NCBI GenBank assembly: GCA_900543215.1
Contig: UQQR01000036.1
Coordinates: 1 to 14,588 of the forward strand
Direction: 5' to 3'
Source of the DNA: an uncultured Oscillospiraceae bacterium
Lineage (GTDB): Bacteria; Bacillota; Clostridia; Oscillospirales; Acutalibacteraceae
Length of the DNA: 14,588 bases
Below, in pieces: positions 4,805 through 12,000 of the stretch (positions within the stretch are counted from its first letter, which is position 1; every line of letters begins with the position of its first letter). The position numbers and the translations under genes are program-made. Under the pieces are notes generated by a model, which was not told the DNA's origin, made no database searches, and saw only the letters and a program-made list of their open reading frames with translations.

Positions 4805-7024
4805 ATGAAGGAAGAACGGTATAATATAAGCGGTATGTCCTGTGCCGCCTGCTCATCTTCGGTGCAAAGGGTAGTATCAAAGCTTGACGGCGTTGAAAGC
4901 TGTGAAGTTAACCTTGTAACTGAAAAAATGACGGTGGTTTACGACGAAACCAAAACAGGTCCCGCGGACTTTAAAAAATCGGTAGAGCGCGCAGGCTTCG
5001 GAATCTCGCCAGAGACCGCCGAAAAAGAAGAAGAAAGCAAAGAGACGCCTAAGGAGAAAAGCGATTTACCGATACTTATTGTTTCATCCGTACTGTCGGC
5101 TGTGCTGCTTTATGTATCTATGGGTCAAATGCTCGTAAAGAATCTGCCTGTTCCGTTTTTTATGAATATGAACAGCGACCCTGTCGGCTTTGCTCTTACC
5201 CAGCTCTTGCTTTGCATACCGGTAATATATATGGGCAAAAGATTTTTTACAACCGGCATTCCCCTGTTCTTAAGAGGAAATCCGAATATGGATTCGCTTG
5301 TGGCAATAGGCGCCGGAGCGTCGTTTATTTACAGCGTCGTTATGACATACGCTATCCCCTATTATCACCATGCGGTTCATAATCTTTATTATGAAAGCGT
5401 TGCGGTGGTAATAACGCTTGTGGCACTCGGCAAGCACCTTGAGCTTCGCAGCCAGAAAAAGACCGCCTCGGCAATTAAAAAGCTTATGGAATTAAGTCCC
5501 GATACCGCAGTGGTGCTCCGTGATGGCAAGGAAATTACGGTTCCCACAAAGGAAGTAAAGGTCGGCGAAATACTGGTGATAAAACCCGGCGCCAAAATTC
5601 CGCTTGACGGAACGGTTACAGAGGGCTTCAGCAGTGCCGATGAATCAATGCTTACCGGCGAAAGCATACCGGTGGAAAAGGCCGAGGGCAGCAGCGTCAT
5701 AGGCGGCAGTATAAACCTTAACGGTGTTATTTACGCCAAAGTCACAAAGGTAGGAGACGACACGGCGCTTGCGAAAATAATTAAGTTCGTAGAGGATGCG
5801 CAGAACAAAAAAGCTCCTATTTCAAAGACGGCAGACAAGGTCGCCGGCATTTTTGTTCCGGCGGTAATAATAATCGCGTTTATTGCCGCCGCCGCATGGC
5901 TTATCTCAGGTAAGGAGATCTCCTTTGTTCTTAAGGTGTTTACAGGTGTGCTCGTTATTGCCTGCCCGTGTGCGCTCGGTCTTGCAACGCCCACGGCAAT
6001 TATGGTCGGTACGGGACTCGGCGCCGCAAACGGCATACTGATACGAAACGGCGAAATACTTGAAATAACCCACAAGGTAAAAGCTGTTATTTTTGATAAG
6101 ACCGGCACTGTCACGGTAGGAAAGGCCGCCGTGACCGATGTTTGCGCCGAAGACGCAAATAAGCTTTTATACTATGCGGCTGCCGCGGAATCCGGCTCCG
6201 ACCACCCGTTAGCCAAAGCGGTTACGGATTATGCTGCGGATAAGGGACTTTCCCCCACCCGTCCGGAAGCGCTTGAAAATGTATCGGGCAAAGGATTGCG
6301 ATGCACTGTTGACGGTAAAACCGTATTACTCGGAAACGCCGCGTTCTTAAAAGAAAACGGTATAGATATTAAAAAATATGAGGAAAGCGGAAGAAAGCTT
6401 GCGGTCGAGGGTAAATCGCTTATATATGTTGCGGCTGATAACAGTACGCTCGGCTTAATAGCCGTTGCGGACAGTGTGCGCGAGACCTCTGCTTCGGCGT
6501 TTGACCGTCTTAAAAAGCTCGGTATTCACACGGTAATACTTTCTGGCGACAATAAAGCGTGCGCCGATTATATCGGCTCCTTAGTAGATGCGGACGAGGT
6601 GTATTCCGAGGTTCTGCCCGAACAAAAAGCCGAAATTGTTGCCGAAATACGCAAAAAATACGGTACTGTTATGATGGTCGGCGACGGAATAAACGACGCC
6701 CCTGCTCTTTCCGAAGCCGATATAGGCTGTGCAATCGGCGGAGGGAGCGATATTGCAATTGAGGCGGCGGATATAGTTCTTATGAAGAGTGACCCCGTAG
6801 ATGTTCCGAAAGCCATACGCCTAAGCCGTCTTACCATTACAAATATCAAGGAAAACCTGTTTTGGGCGTTTTGCTATAACACGATTTGCATACCGATAGC
6901 CGCGGGCGTACTCTATCTGTTCGGCGGACCGCTTTTAAACCCGATGCTGGCAGGACTCGCAATGTCCTTAAGCTCTGTATTTGTAGTCAGCAACGCTTTA
7001 AGATTAAGGAGTAAAAAATTATGA
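4805..7024 (+). CDS. copA: Copper-exporting P1B-type ATPase CopA
   Basis: A 739-residue membrane ATPase that pumps Cu(I) out of the cytoplasm. Visible order: one N-terminal heavy-metal-associated domain with GMSCAAC at 10-16 (Bacillus CopA has two such domains), a charged linker at about 70-87, membrane segments from about 88, the actuator motif TGES at 284-287, the transport-site CPC at 387-389, the phosphorylated DKTGT at 431-435, the HP dipeptide of P1B pumps at 467-468, GDGINDAP at 626-633, and the last two membrane segments with YN at 691-692 and MSLSS at 720-724. CPC, YN and MxxSS together identify the Cu(I) subgroup. AAAGGA at 4792-4797 precedes the ATG. The stop overlaps csoR by ATGA. 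Expression is controlled by the CsoR site in the promoter. Confidence 0.97.
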   Translation: MKEERYNISGMSCAACSSSVQRVVSKLDGVESCEVNLVTEKMTVVYDETKTGPADFKKSVERAGFGISPETAEKEEESKETPKEKSDLPILIVSSVLSAVLLYVSMGQMLVKNLPVPFFMNMNSDPVGFALTQLLLCIPVIYMGKRFFTTGIPLFLRGNPNMDSLVAIGAGASFIYSVVMTYAIPYYHHAVHNLYYESVAVVITLVALGKHLELRSQKKTASAIKKLMELSPDTAVVLRDGKEITVPTKEVKVGEILVIKPGAKIPLDGTVTEGFSSADESMLTGESIPVEKAEGSSVIGGSINLNGVIYAKVTKVGDDTALAKIIKFVEDAQNKKAPISKTADKVAGIFVPAVIIIAFIAAAAWLISGKEISFVLKVFTGVLVIACPCALGLATPTAIMVGTGLGAANGILIRNGEILEITHKVKAVIFDKTGTVTVGKAAVTDVCAEDANKLLYYAAAAESGSDHPLAKAVTDYAADKGLSPTRPEALENVSGKGLRCTVDGKTVLLGNAAFLKENGIDIKKYEESGRKLAVEGKSLIYVAADNSTLGLIAVADSVRETSASAFDRLKKLGIHTVILSGDNKACADYIGSLVDADEVYSEVLPEQKAEIVAEIRKKYGTVMMVGDGINDAPALSEADIGCAIGGGSDIAIEAADIVLMKSDPVDVPKAIRLSRLTITNIKENLFWAFCYNTICIPIAAGVLYLFGGPLLNPMLAGLAMSLSSVFVVSNALRLRSKKL

Positions 7025-7320
7025 GTGAATGTGAGTGCTGTAAAAAGCAAAAGCACCGCAGTGAGACTGAATACCGTTCCCTTATAAACCGCCTCAACCG
7101 CATTGAGGGACAGGTTCGCGGCGTTAAAAGTATGCTCGAGAACGAAGCCTACTGCACCGATATATTGATACAGGTATCGGCAATCGGAGCGGCGCTTAAC
7201 GCATTTAACAAGGAATTGCTTTCAAACCACATACACACCTGTGTGGCTGAAAATATACGCAAGGGCGACGACAGCGTTATCGACGAGCTTGTTGCCACCC
7301 TGCAAAAGCTTATGAAATGA
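7021..7320 (+). CDS. csoR: Copper-sensing repressor CsoR
   Basis: A 99-residue all-helical DNA-binding repressor of the CsoR/RcnR family. The Cu(I) ligands Cys45 (in YCTDIL), His70 and Cys74 (in HIHTC) are all present, in the same numbering as Bacillus subtilis CsoR. NRLNRIEGQVRGV at 23-35 is the conserved DNA-contacting first helix. This C-H-C set separates it from the nickel, persulfide and formaldehyde sensors of the family. An extra Cys-rich N-terminus (Cys4, Cys6, Cys7) is present. AAGGAG at 7006-7011 lies inside the copA 3' end, and the start overlaps the copA stop (ATGA). It is expected to repress its own operon through the 4704-4720 site. Confidence 0.95.
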   Translation: MSECECCKKQKHRSETEYRSLINRLNRIEGQVRGVKSMLENEAYCTDILIQVSAIGAALNAFNKELLSNHIHTCVAENIRKGDDSVIDELVATLQKLMK

Positions 7321-7330
7321 GGAAATGAAA

Positions 7331-7528
7331 ATGGAAAGAAAAATCTCTGTACCCGATATGCACTGCAACGGCTGTGTAAGCCGCATTGAAAAAGCGCTTA
7401 AAGCCGAAAAGCTTGACTTCAGCGTATCGCTTGAAAACAAGACCGTTACGGTAAACGGCTGTGAAAACTGCCTTAAAACTGCGGTTGATACACTGAATGA
7501 CCTTGGATTTACCCCGAGCGTAATTTAA
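7331..7528 (+). CDS. copZ: Copper chaperone CopZ (HMA domain protein)
   Basis: A 65-residue cytoplasmic copper chaperone with a single heavy-metal-associated domain, expected to hand Cu(I) to the N-terminal domain of CopA. The metal site MHCNGC is at residues 10-15, and the rest follows the beta-alpha-beta-beta-alpha-beta pattern, ending near LNDLGFTPSVI. Two starts are possible: the ATG at 7325 is only two bases from the AGG, whereas the ATG at 7331 is seven bases after AGGA at 7320-7323, so the latter is chosen. It begins 10 nt after csoR and ends the operon. Unusually it carries a second Cys pair, GCENC with Cys44 and Cys47, in the third strand to second helix region. Confidence 0.93.
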   Translation: MERKISVPDMHCNGCVSRIEKALKAEKLDFSVSLENKTVTVNGCENCLKTAVDTLNDLGFTPSVI

Positions 7529-7540
7529 TCAAGAGAATAA

Positions 7541-7575
7541 AAAGCGGCAGGATTTGTTATCCTGCCGCTTTTTTT
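7541..7575 (+). terminator. Bidirectional terminator between copZ and the vitamin B6 kinase gene
   Basis: Arms 7541-7553 and 7559-7571 pair perfectly over 13 bp around a 5-nt loop. The GC-rich core is followed by T7 on the plus strand, and by T5 then ATTC on the minus strand (complement of 7534-7543). It ends the copper operon and probably also the convergent minus-strand operon; its T tract overlaps the stop codon at 7574-7576. Confidence 0.93.
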
Positions 7576-8413
7576 ACAGATGTAAATATTTAATAAGATT
7601 CGGTATCTGCGATTCGAAATTGACGCCCAATCTCGGGTCCGTATCTTCTTCCATAGTCTTTTTTATGCAGGCGGCGGTAAAATTAACCGCTATCTGCGCC
7701 GCCGCTTTAAGGCTCCTGCCGTTCATAAGCGCCGCCGTCAGAGTACTTGAAAAAATATCGCCCGTACCGTGATACATACTACAGAGCCGTTCTGTAAAAA
7801 CATACGATTTATTCTCCCCGTCATAAACCGCCGCGCCTATCCGTCTTTCATCATAACAGACGCCGGTAAGAACTATCTTTGAATGGGTCTTCACATAAAG
7901 TCTCTCAAGCAATGCGTTTATATAATCCTCGCTGTACGGTCCCTCTCGAAACTTTACGCCGAGCATAAGTGCCGCTTCTGTTATATTCGGAGTAATTATA
8001 TCCGCGGCAGAGCAAAGCTTCAGCATATAATCGGCGTAACCGCCGTCAAAGCCCTTGTAAAGCTTCCCGTTGTCAGCCATAACGGGGTCTGTAATTAACA
8101 GTGTATTGCTGCCGCTTATAAGGCGCGCCGCCTCCATTACAAGATATATTTGCTCCTTAGAGCAAAGATAACCCGTATAAACCGCGTCAACCGTAATGCC
8201 CTCGCTTTTCCAGTGGCGCGCGGTCGGAACTATATCGGAGCTTAAGTCCCTCAGCGTATAATCCTTAAAACCGCCCGTATGCGTGGACAGCACCGCAGTG
8301 GGGATAACAGCCGTTTCCACCCCTGCGGCGGAAATTATCGGTAAGGCTACCGTAAGCGAGCATCTGCCGAGGCAGGAAATATCGTGTATAGCCGCTACCC
8401 TTTTTTGCGCCAT
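7574..8413 (-). CDS. Pyridoxal/pyridoxamine kinase (PfkB-like fold)
   Basis: A 279-residue cytoplasmic kinase of the PdxK/PdxY type (ribokinase superfamily), which phosphorylates pyridoxal, pyridoxine or pyridoxamine at the 5' hydroxyl in vitamin B6 salvage. Signatures seen: HDISCLGRCSL near residue 10, THTGGF near 44, DPVMADNGKLY near 109, TPNITEA near 141, LTGV near 182 and the catalytic HGTGD near 215-219 with the general-base Asp. Length is normal. An in-frame TTG at 8419 overlaps the nth stop, but the ATG at 8413 has GAAGGG six bases upstream and gives the usual MAQKRVAAIHDIS start, so it is preferred. It is the last gene of the EIIC-nth-kinase operon. Which B6 vitamer it prefers cannot be read from the sequence. 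Confidence 0.93.
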   Translation of the reverse strand: MAQKRVAAIHDISCLGRCSLTVALPIISAAGVETAVIPTAVLSTHTGGFKDYTLRDLSSDIVPTARHWKSEGITVDAVYTGYLCSKEQIYLVMEAARLISGSNTLLITDPVMADNGKLYKGFDGGYADYMLKLCSAADIITPNITEAALMLGVKFREGPYSEDYINALLERLYVKTHSKIVLTGVCYDERRIGAAVYDGENKSYVFTERLCSMYHGTGDIFSSTLTAALMNGRSLKAAAQIAVNFTAACIKKTMEEDTDPRLGVNFESQIPNLIKYLHL

Positions 8414-8415
8414 TG

Positions 8416-9045
8416 TCAACCCTTCTTTTTAAGGCATATATCCTTTAATATACACTCTTCGCAGTGCGGATTTCTCGCTGTGCATACTTCACGACCGAAA
8501 AGCACCGTCCTGTGGCAAAAGGCGTTTGATTTATCGGGCTCCAATAGCTTACGCATTTCCTTTTCAACCACAAGCGGATTTTTGGAATCGGTAAGACCGA
8601 GCCTGCCGCAAATTCTTATAAAATGCGTATCCGTTACAACAGCGGGCTTGCCGTAAATATCTCCGCAAACAAGGTTTGCCGTTTTTCTTCCCACACCCGG
8701 CAGGGTGGTAAGCTCCTCTATTGTATCGGGCACCCTGCCGCCGAAGCGTTCGGTAATCTGTTTGCCGATACCCACTAAATCCTTTGCCTTGGTCTTATAA
8801 AGTCCGCAGGTCTTAATCAGCTCTTCTACCCTTTTTACATCCGCCACCGCCATACTTTCGGCATCTGGAAAAGCCTTAAATAACTCGGGCGTTACCATAT
8901 TGACACGCTTGTCCGTGCATTGCGCCGAAAGTCTTGTTGCTATAAGCAGCTGAAAGGCGTCCTTATACTCAAGCGAGCATATTGCGTCGGGATACAGCCT
9001 TTCAAGTCTTTCTACCGCCGCCGCGGTTCTTTCTTTTTTACGCAT
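8416..9045 (-). CDS. nth: Endonuclease III (DNA glycosylase/AP lyase)
   Basis: A 209-residue base-excision repair enzyme that removes oxidised pyrimidines and cuts at abasic sites. The helix-hairpin-helix LPGVGRKTAN at about 115-124 carries the catalytic Lys121, and VTDTHF carries the catalytic Asp139. The C-terminal iron-sulfur loop has Cys188, Cys195, Cys198 and Cys204 in the canonical C-x6-C-x2-C-x5-C spacing, so a [4Fe-4S] cluster is expected. SAQCTD near residue 40 is the usual substrate-pocket segment. The ATG at 9045 follows GAGG by six bases; an in-frame TTG at 9057 would lie inside the upstream gene and has no site. It overlaps the upstream EIIC gene by 8 nt, and the kinase start follows its stop by two bases. 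Confidence 0.96.
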   Translation of the reverse strand: MRKKERTAAAVERLERLYPDAICSLEYKDAFQLLIATRLSAQCTDKRVNMVTPELFKAFPDAESMAVADVKRVEELIKTCGLYKTKAKDLVGIGKQITERFGGRVPDTIEELTTLPGVGRKTANLVCGDIYGKPAVVTDTHFIRICGRLGLTDSKNPLVVEKEMRKLLEPDKSNAFCHRTVLFGREVCTARNPHCEECILKDICLKKKG

Positions 9046-10087
9046 TTGCCGCCTCAAGCTTTAAGTCGCCCGGCTTTATAAGCTTAAGCTTTCTCATAGC
9101 CTCGGAAACGGCAAGGCTTATAGCCGCAGGAAGAATGAAGTGCATAACAAGTATTTCGATTATTGTAACTATCGGTGTAAAACCTGCGGCAACCATACTG
9201 TCATACGACATAAACTGACCCACAAGTCCCGATGTGCCCATACCCGAGCCTACGGGATTGCTTACCATTTTAAGAAGTGCGGAAGAAACAGGGCCTAAAA
9301 TTGCGCTTGAAATTATTGCGGGAAGCCAAATAAGCGGATTCCTTACGATATTGGGAACCTGAAGCATGGAAGTACCGAGTCCTTGAGCTATAAGTCCGCC
9401 GAATTTGTTTTCACGGTAGCTTATTACCGCAAAGCCTATCATATTGCAGCAGCAGCCTATTGTAGCCGCGCCTGCGGCAAGACCCGTAAGACCCATAGAA
9501 ATTCCTATTGCGGCGGATGAAATAGGCAGTGTAAGGATTATACCCATAAGCACCGAAACCACAATTCCGCCTATTATCGGGCTTTTATCTACATTAATAT
9601 TAACGAGCTGACCTATAAACTTCATTGCCGCCGAAATATAGGGCCCTGCAAAGTACCCTGCGGCAGCGCCGCTTAAAATACAGCAAACAGGGGTGACTAT
9701 TATATCAACCTTTGTTTTGCCTGAAACCAGAGCGCCTATCTCTATTGCGATATATGCCGCTATAAACGCACCGAGAGGTTCGCCCGGAGCGCCTATTTTA
9801 TAAGCCTCGTTCGCTATATTCGGAAAAGCGCCCACCATGCCGGCAACAGCCGCCGCAACGGTTGTAAGCGGCGTTGATTTGAGCTTGCAGGCAACACCGA
9901 CGCCGATTCCGGCACCTGTTACGGTTTTAGCGACATTTCCCATTGCCGTAAGATATTCGCCTACAATATTGTTTCCTACCAATTTGCCTATCTGACAAAT
10001 AATCGTTCCGATAATAAGCGTTGAAAAAAGCCCGTACGCCATTCCCGAAAGTCCGTCTATAAATAAACGATTCAGAAATTTTTTCAT
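9038..10087 (-). CDS. PTS_EIIC_2 family membrane protein (PfoR-like)
   Basis: A 349-residue polytopic membrane protein, about nine or ten hydrophobic segments rich in Gly, Ala and Ile. The N-terminal MKKFLNRLFIDGLSGMAYGLF, the segment with GAGIGVGVACKL near residue 60, and the centre with GCCCNMIGFAVISYREN match the PTS_EIIC_2 family as I know it. This family includes PfoR, described as a regulator of perfringolysin in Clostridium perfringens, and orphan EIIC-like proteins. No EIIA or EIIB domain or gene is nearby, so sugar transport by a normal phosphotransferase route is doubtful and the substrate is unknown. The ATG at 10087 has GGAGG eight bases upstream. It is the first gene of the operon behind the promoter at 10146-10174. 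The call as PTS permease is by family only. Confidence 0.85.
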   Translation of the reverse strand: MKKFLNRLFIDGLSGMAYGLFSTLIIGTIICQIGKLVGNNIVGEYLTAMGNVAKTVTGAGIGVGVACKLKSTPLTTVAAAVAGMVGAFPNIANEAYKIGAPGEPLGAFIAAYIAIEIGALVSGKTKVDIIVTPVCCILSGAAAGYFAGPYISAAMKFIGQLVNINVDKSPIIGGIVVSVLMGIILTLPISSAAIGISMGLTGLAAGAATIGCCCNMIGFAVISYRENKFGGLIAQGLGTSMLQVPNIVRNPLIWLPAIISSAILGPVSSALLKMVSNPVGSGMGTSGLVGQFMSYDSMVAAGFTPIVTIIEILVMHFILPAAISLAVSEAMRKLKLIKPGDLKLEAANA

Positions 10088-10145
10088 TGTTCGTTCCTCC
10101 AATTGCTGCCGCATTATCGACAGCCCCGTTATTTTATATAAACTT

Positions 10146-10174
10146 ATTATACAAAAAACCGTCTCTTTTCACAA
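10146..10174 (-). promoter_or_regulatory. Sigma-A promoter of the EIIC-nth-kinase operon
   Basis: On the minus strand TTGTGA (complement of 10169-10174) and a perfect TATAAT (complement of 10146-10151) are 17 nt apart. The EIIC start codon is about 60 nt downstream. No equally good promoter was seen for the divergent dehydrogenase gene. Confidence 0.8.
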
Positions 10175-10248
10175 TGGCGTATATAACGATTTTTTATGAC
10201 AATACTATTAGTAATTTTAGACAGAGTAGCTTAAACGGAGGCAGAACA

Positions 10249-11229
10249 TTGAAAACAATAGCATTTTTTGACGCAAAATCATACGACAGAGAGAGCTTTT
10301 CGAATTTCAGAAACGACGAGCTTAACATACGATTTTTTGAAAACAAGCTTAATAAGGAAACGGTAAGTATGGCGGCGTGCTGTGACGGCGTATGCGCGTT
10401 TGTAAACGATACGATTGACCGTGAGGTAATAGACAAGCTTGACGAATACGGAGTAAAAATAATAGCCATGCGCTGTGCCGGCTACAACAATGTTGATTTA
10501 AAGGCGGCGGCAGGAAGAATAAGAGTGGTAAGAGTTCCGGCATATTCGCCGTATGCCGTTGCCGAGCACGGTATGGGGCTGCTTTTAACTCTTAACCGCA
10601 AAATTCACCGTGCATATATTAGAACCCGCGATCATAACTTTTCCTTAGAGGGTCTTATAGGCTTCGATATGCACGGCAAGACAGTGGGAATTATAGGCAC
10701 GGGAAAAATCGGGCGTTGCTTTGCCGATATTTGCGAAGGCTTCGGTATGAATATATTGGGCTTTGACCCGTACGAAAGTCCTGAATTTGCGGGAAAGTAT
10801 GTGACGCTTGACGAGCTTTTGGAAAAAAGTGATATAATTTCGCTCCACTGCCCCCTGACCCGTGAAAACAAGCATCTTATATCCGACGAGACTATAAGCA
10901 AAATGAAAAAGGGTGTTTATATCATCAACACCTCAAGAGGTCAGCTTATTGACACGCAGGCACTTAACAACGGTCTTAAATCAGGCAAAATCGGCGCCGC
11001 GGGTCTTGATGTATACGAGGAGGAGACCTCTCTGTTCTTTGAGGATTTTTCCGACGAAGTGATAACCGACGATACCCTTTCAACTCTTATTGCAATGCCT
11101 AATGTAATCGTAAGCTCACATCAGGCATTTTTAACAAAAGAAGCTTTAAGCGCAATAGCCGAAACCACCGTTAAAAACTTCCTTGACTATTTTTCGGGCA
11201 ACGAGCTTAAAAATGAAATATCGGTATAA
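10249..11229 (+). CDS. ldhA: D-lactate dehydrogenase (D-2-hydroxyacid dehydrogenase family)
   Basis: A 326-residue NAD-dependent enzyme that reduces pyruvate to D-lactate, regenerating NAD in fermentation. The nucleotide-binding motif GTGKIG is at 150-155, with Asp173 at the end of the next strand, which favours NADH over NADPH. The catalytic set is Arg230 (in NTSRGQLID), Glu259 (in DVYEEE) and His291 (in SSHQAF), with the spacing of known D-lactate dehydrogenases. RCAGYNNVDL near 75-84 and LFFEDFSD near 262-269 are typical of the LdhA branch. The open frame runs back to 10087, but GGAGG at 10237-10241 lies seven bases before a TTG at 10249, where homology begins; TTG is therefore the start, which may hold translation down. 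Other 2-hydroxyacids remain possible substrates. Confidence 0.94.
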   Translation: MKTIAFFDAKSYDRESFSNFRNDELNIRFFENKLNKETVSMAACCDGVCAFVNDTIDREVIDKLDEYGVKIIAMRCAGYNNVDLKAAAGRIRVVRVPAYSPYAVAEHGMGLLLTLNRKIHRAYIRTRDHNFSLEGLIGFDMHGKTVGIIGTGKIGRCFADICEGFGMNILGFDPYESPEFAGKYVTLDELLEKSDIISLHCPLTRENKHLISDETISKMKKGVYIINTSRGQLIDTQALNNGLKSGKIGAAGLDVYEEETSLFFEDFSDEVITDDTLSTLIAMPNVIVSSHQAFLTKEALSAIAETTVKNFLDYFSGNELKNEISV

Positions 11230-11236
11230 AATTTTA

Positions 11237-11265
11237 TTGACAGATATATTTGTCCGTGGTAAAAT
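11237..11265 (+). promoter_or_regulatory. Sigma-A promoter of the riboswitch-mntP transcript
   Basis: A perfect TTGACA at 11237-11242 and TAAAAT at 11260-11265 are separated by 17 nt. Transcription would start near 11272, directly before the conserved part of the yybP-ykoY element, which supports both calls. It begins only seven bases after the ldhA stop. Confidence 0.85.
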
Positions 11266-11274
11266 TGCATTTAT

Positions 11275-11370
11275 ATTCGAGGGAGTAGTGGCGTCCTTTT
11301 GGGGCGTTGCAAGTCAACACACTGACTGTATGCTTTTACGGTCTGGCTTGTATTAAAGAACGAGACTCGG
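11275..11370 (+). promoter_or_regulatory. yybP-ykoY manganese riboswitch
   Basis: The leader of mntP carries the conserved features of the yybP-ykoY family as I know them: GGGAGTAG at 11281-11288, GGCGTTGC with CAACAC in the middle, TTTTACGGTCTGGC at 11334-11347, and CGAGACTC at 11361-11368. Members bind Mn2+ and in Bacteria often control Mn exporters of the MntP or P-type ATPase classes. Here the gene downstream is MntP, as in Escherichia coli. The 3' end CGAGACTC overlaps the left arm of the terminator at 11364-11391, so ligand binding is expected to prevent termination and switch the exporter on. Boundaries are approximate. Confidence 0.9.
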
Positions 11371-11400
11371 GTGCATTTCGGCGCCCGGGTCTTATTTTTT
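11364..11400 (+). terminator. Expression-platform terminator of the manganese riboswitch
   Basis: Arms 11364-11374 (GACTCGGGTGC) and 11381-11391 (GCGCCCGGGTC) form 11 pairs, two of them G-U, around a 6-nt loop, followed by TTATTTTTT. The left arm uses the last conserved bases of the aptamer, as expected for Mn-dependent antitermination. Confidence 0.88.
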
Positions 11401-11423
11401 ACCAAAATTTAAGGGGAATTTGT

Positions 11424-11993
11424 ATGGGTATTTTTGAATTATTTTTAATAGCGGTGGGTCTTTCAATGGACGCCTTTGCGGTTTCCGTATGTAAGGGGCT
11501 GTCTACACGGCAGCTTAAACCGAAGCATTTTCTTATAATAGGCGCCTGGTTCGGCGGATTTCAGGCATTAATGCCGACGATAGGCTATTTGTTAGGCTCT
11601 ACCTTTGAAAAATACATAATGCAGTATGACCATTGGATTGCCTTTGCTTTGCTTTCGTTTATCGGCGGCAATATGTTAAGAGAGGGTTTTTCAAAAGAAA
11701 CCGAAGAAGCAAACAGCTCCTTCGGCTTCGGTACAATGGCAGTCCTTGCAACGGCTACAAGCATTGACGCGCTGGCAGTCGGCATAACCTTTGCCCTGCT
11801 GCCGGATGTTAATATCATAGCGGCTGTTCTGTTTATAGGCACCGTTACATTTATAATTTCGGGAATAGGTCTTAAAGTAGGAAATGTATTCGGTCTTAAA
11901 TATAAGAACAAGGCCGAAATAGCCGGCGGACTTATTTTAATAATTATCGGTCTAAAAATACTGCTTGAGCATCTCGGAATACTGAATTTTTAA
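11424..11993 (+). CDS. mntP: Manganese exporter MntP
   Basis: A 189-residue inner-membrane protein with six predicted segments in two related halves, which exports Mn2+ when it is in excess. The paired motifs GLSMDAFAVSVCKG (Asp16) and ATSIDALAVGITFA (Asp115) are the family hallmark and place an acidic residue in each half. GAWFGGFQALMP near 40-51 and the final GGLILIIIGLKILLEHLGIL also fit. The start is the ATG at 11424, eight bases after AAGGGG at 11411-11416; the open frame upstream is only riboswitch sequence. Expression should depend on the Mn riboswitch. The gene ends just before the terminator at 12004-12036. Confidence 0.95.
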   Translation: MGIFELFLIAVGLSMDAFAVSVCKGLSTRQLKPKHFLIIGAWFGGFQALMPTIGYLLGSTFEKYIMQYDHWIAFALLSFIGGNMLREGFSKETEEANSSFGFGTMAVLATATSIDALAVGITFALLPDVNIIAAVLFIGTVTFIISGIGLKVGNVFGLKYKNKAEIAGGLILIIIGLKILLEHLGILNF

Positions 11994-12000
11994 GGCACTC

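Noticed and set aside
5389..6114. Two open frames on the minus strand within copA
   Set aside because: They are shadows of a strongly conserved gene, rich in Ser and Ala in the manner of antisense frames.
10087..10248. Extension of ldhA upstream to the ATG at 10087
   Set aside because: This part covers the divergent promoter of the EIIC operon, and the homology and GGAGG support the TTG at 10249.
11307..11423. Extension of mntP upstream to 11307
   Set aside because: The sequence is the riboswitch and its terminator; the ATG at 11424 has its own ribosome binding site.
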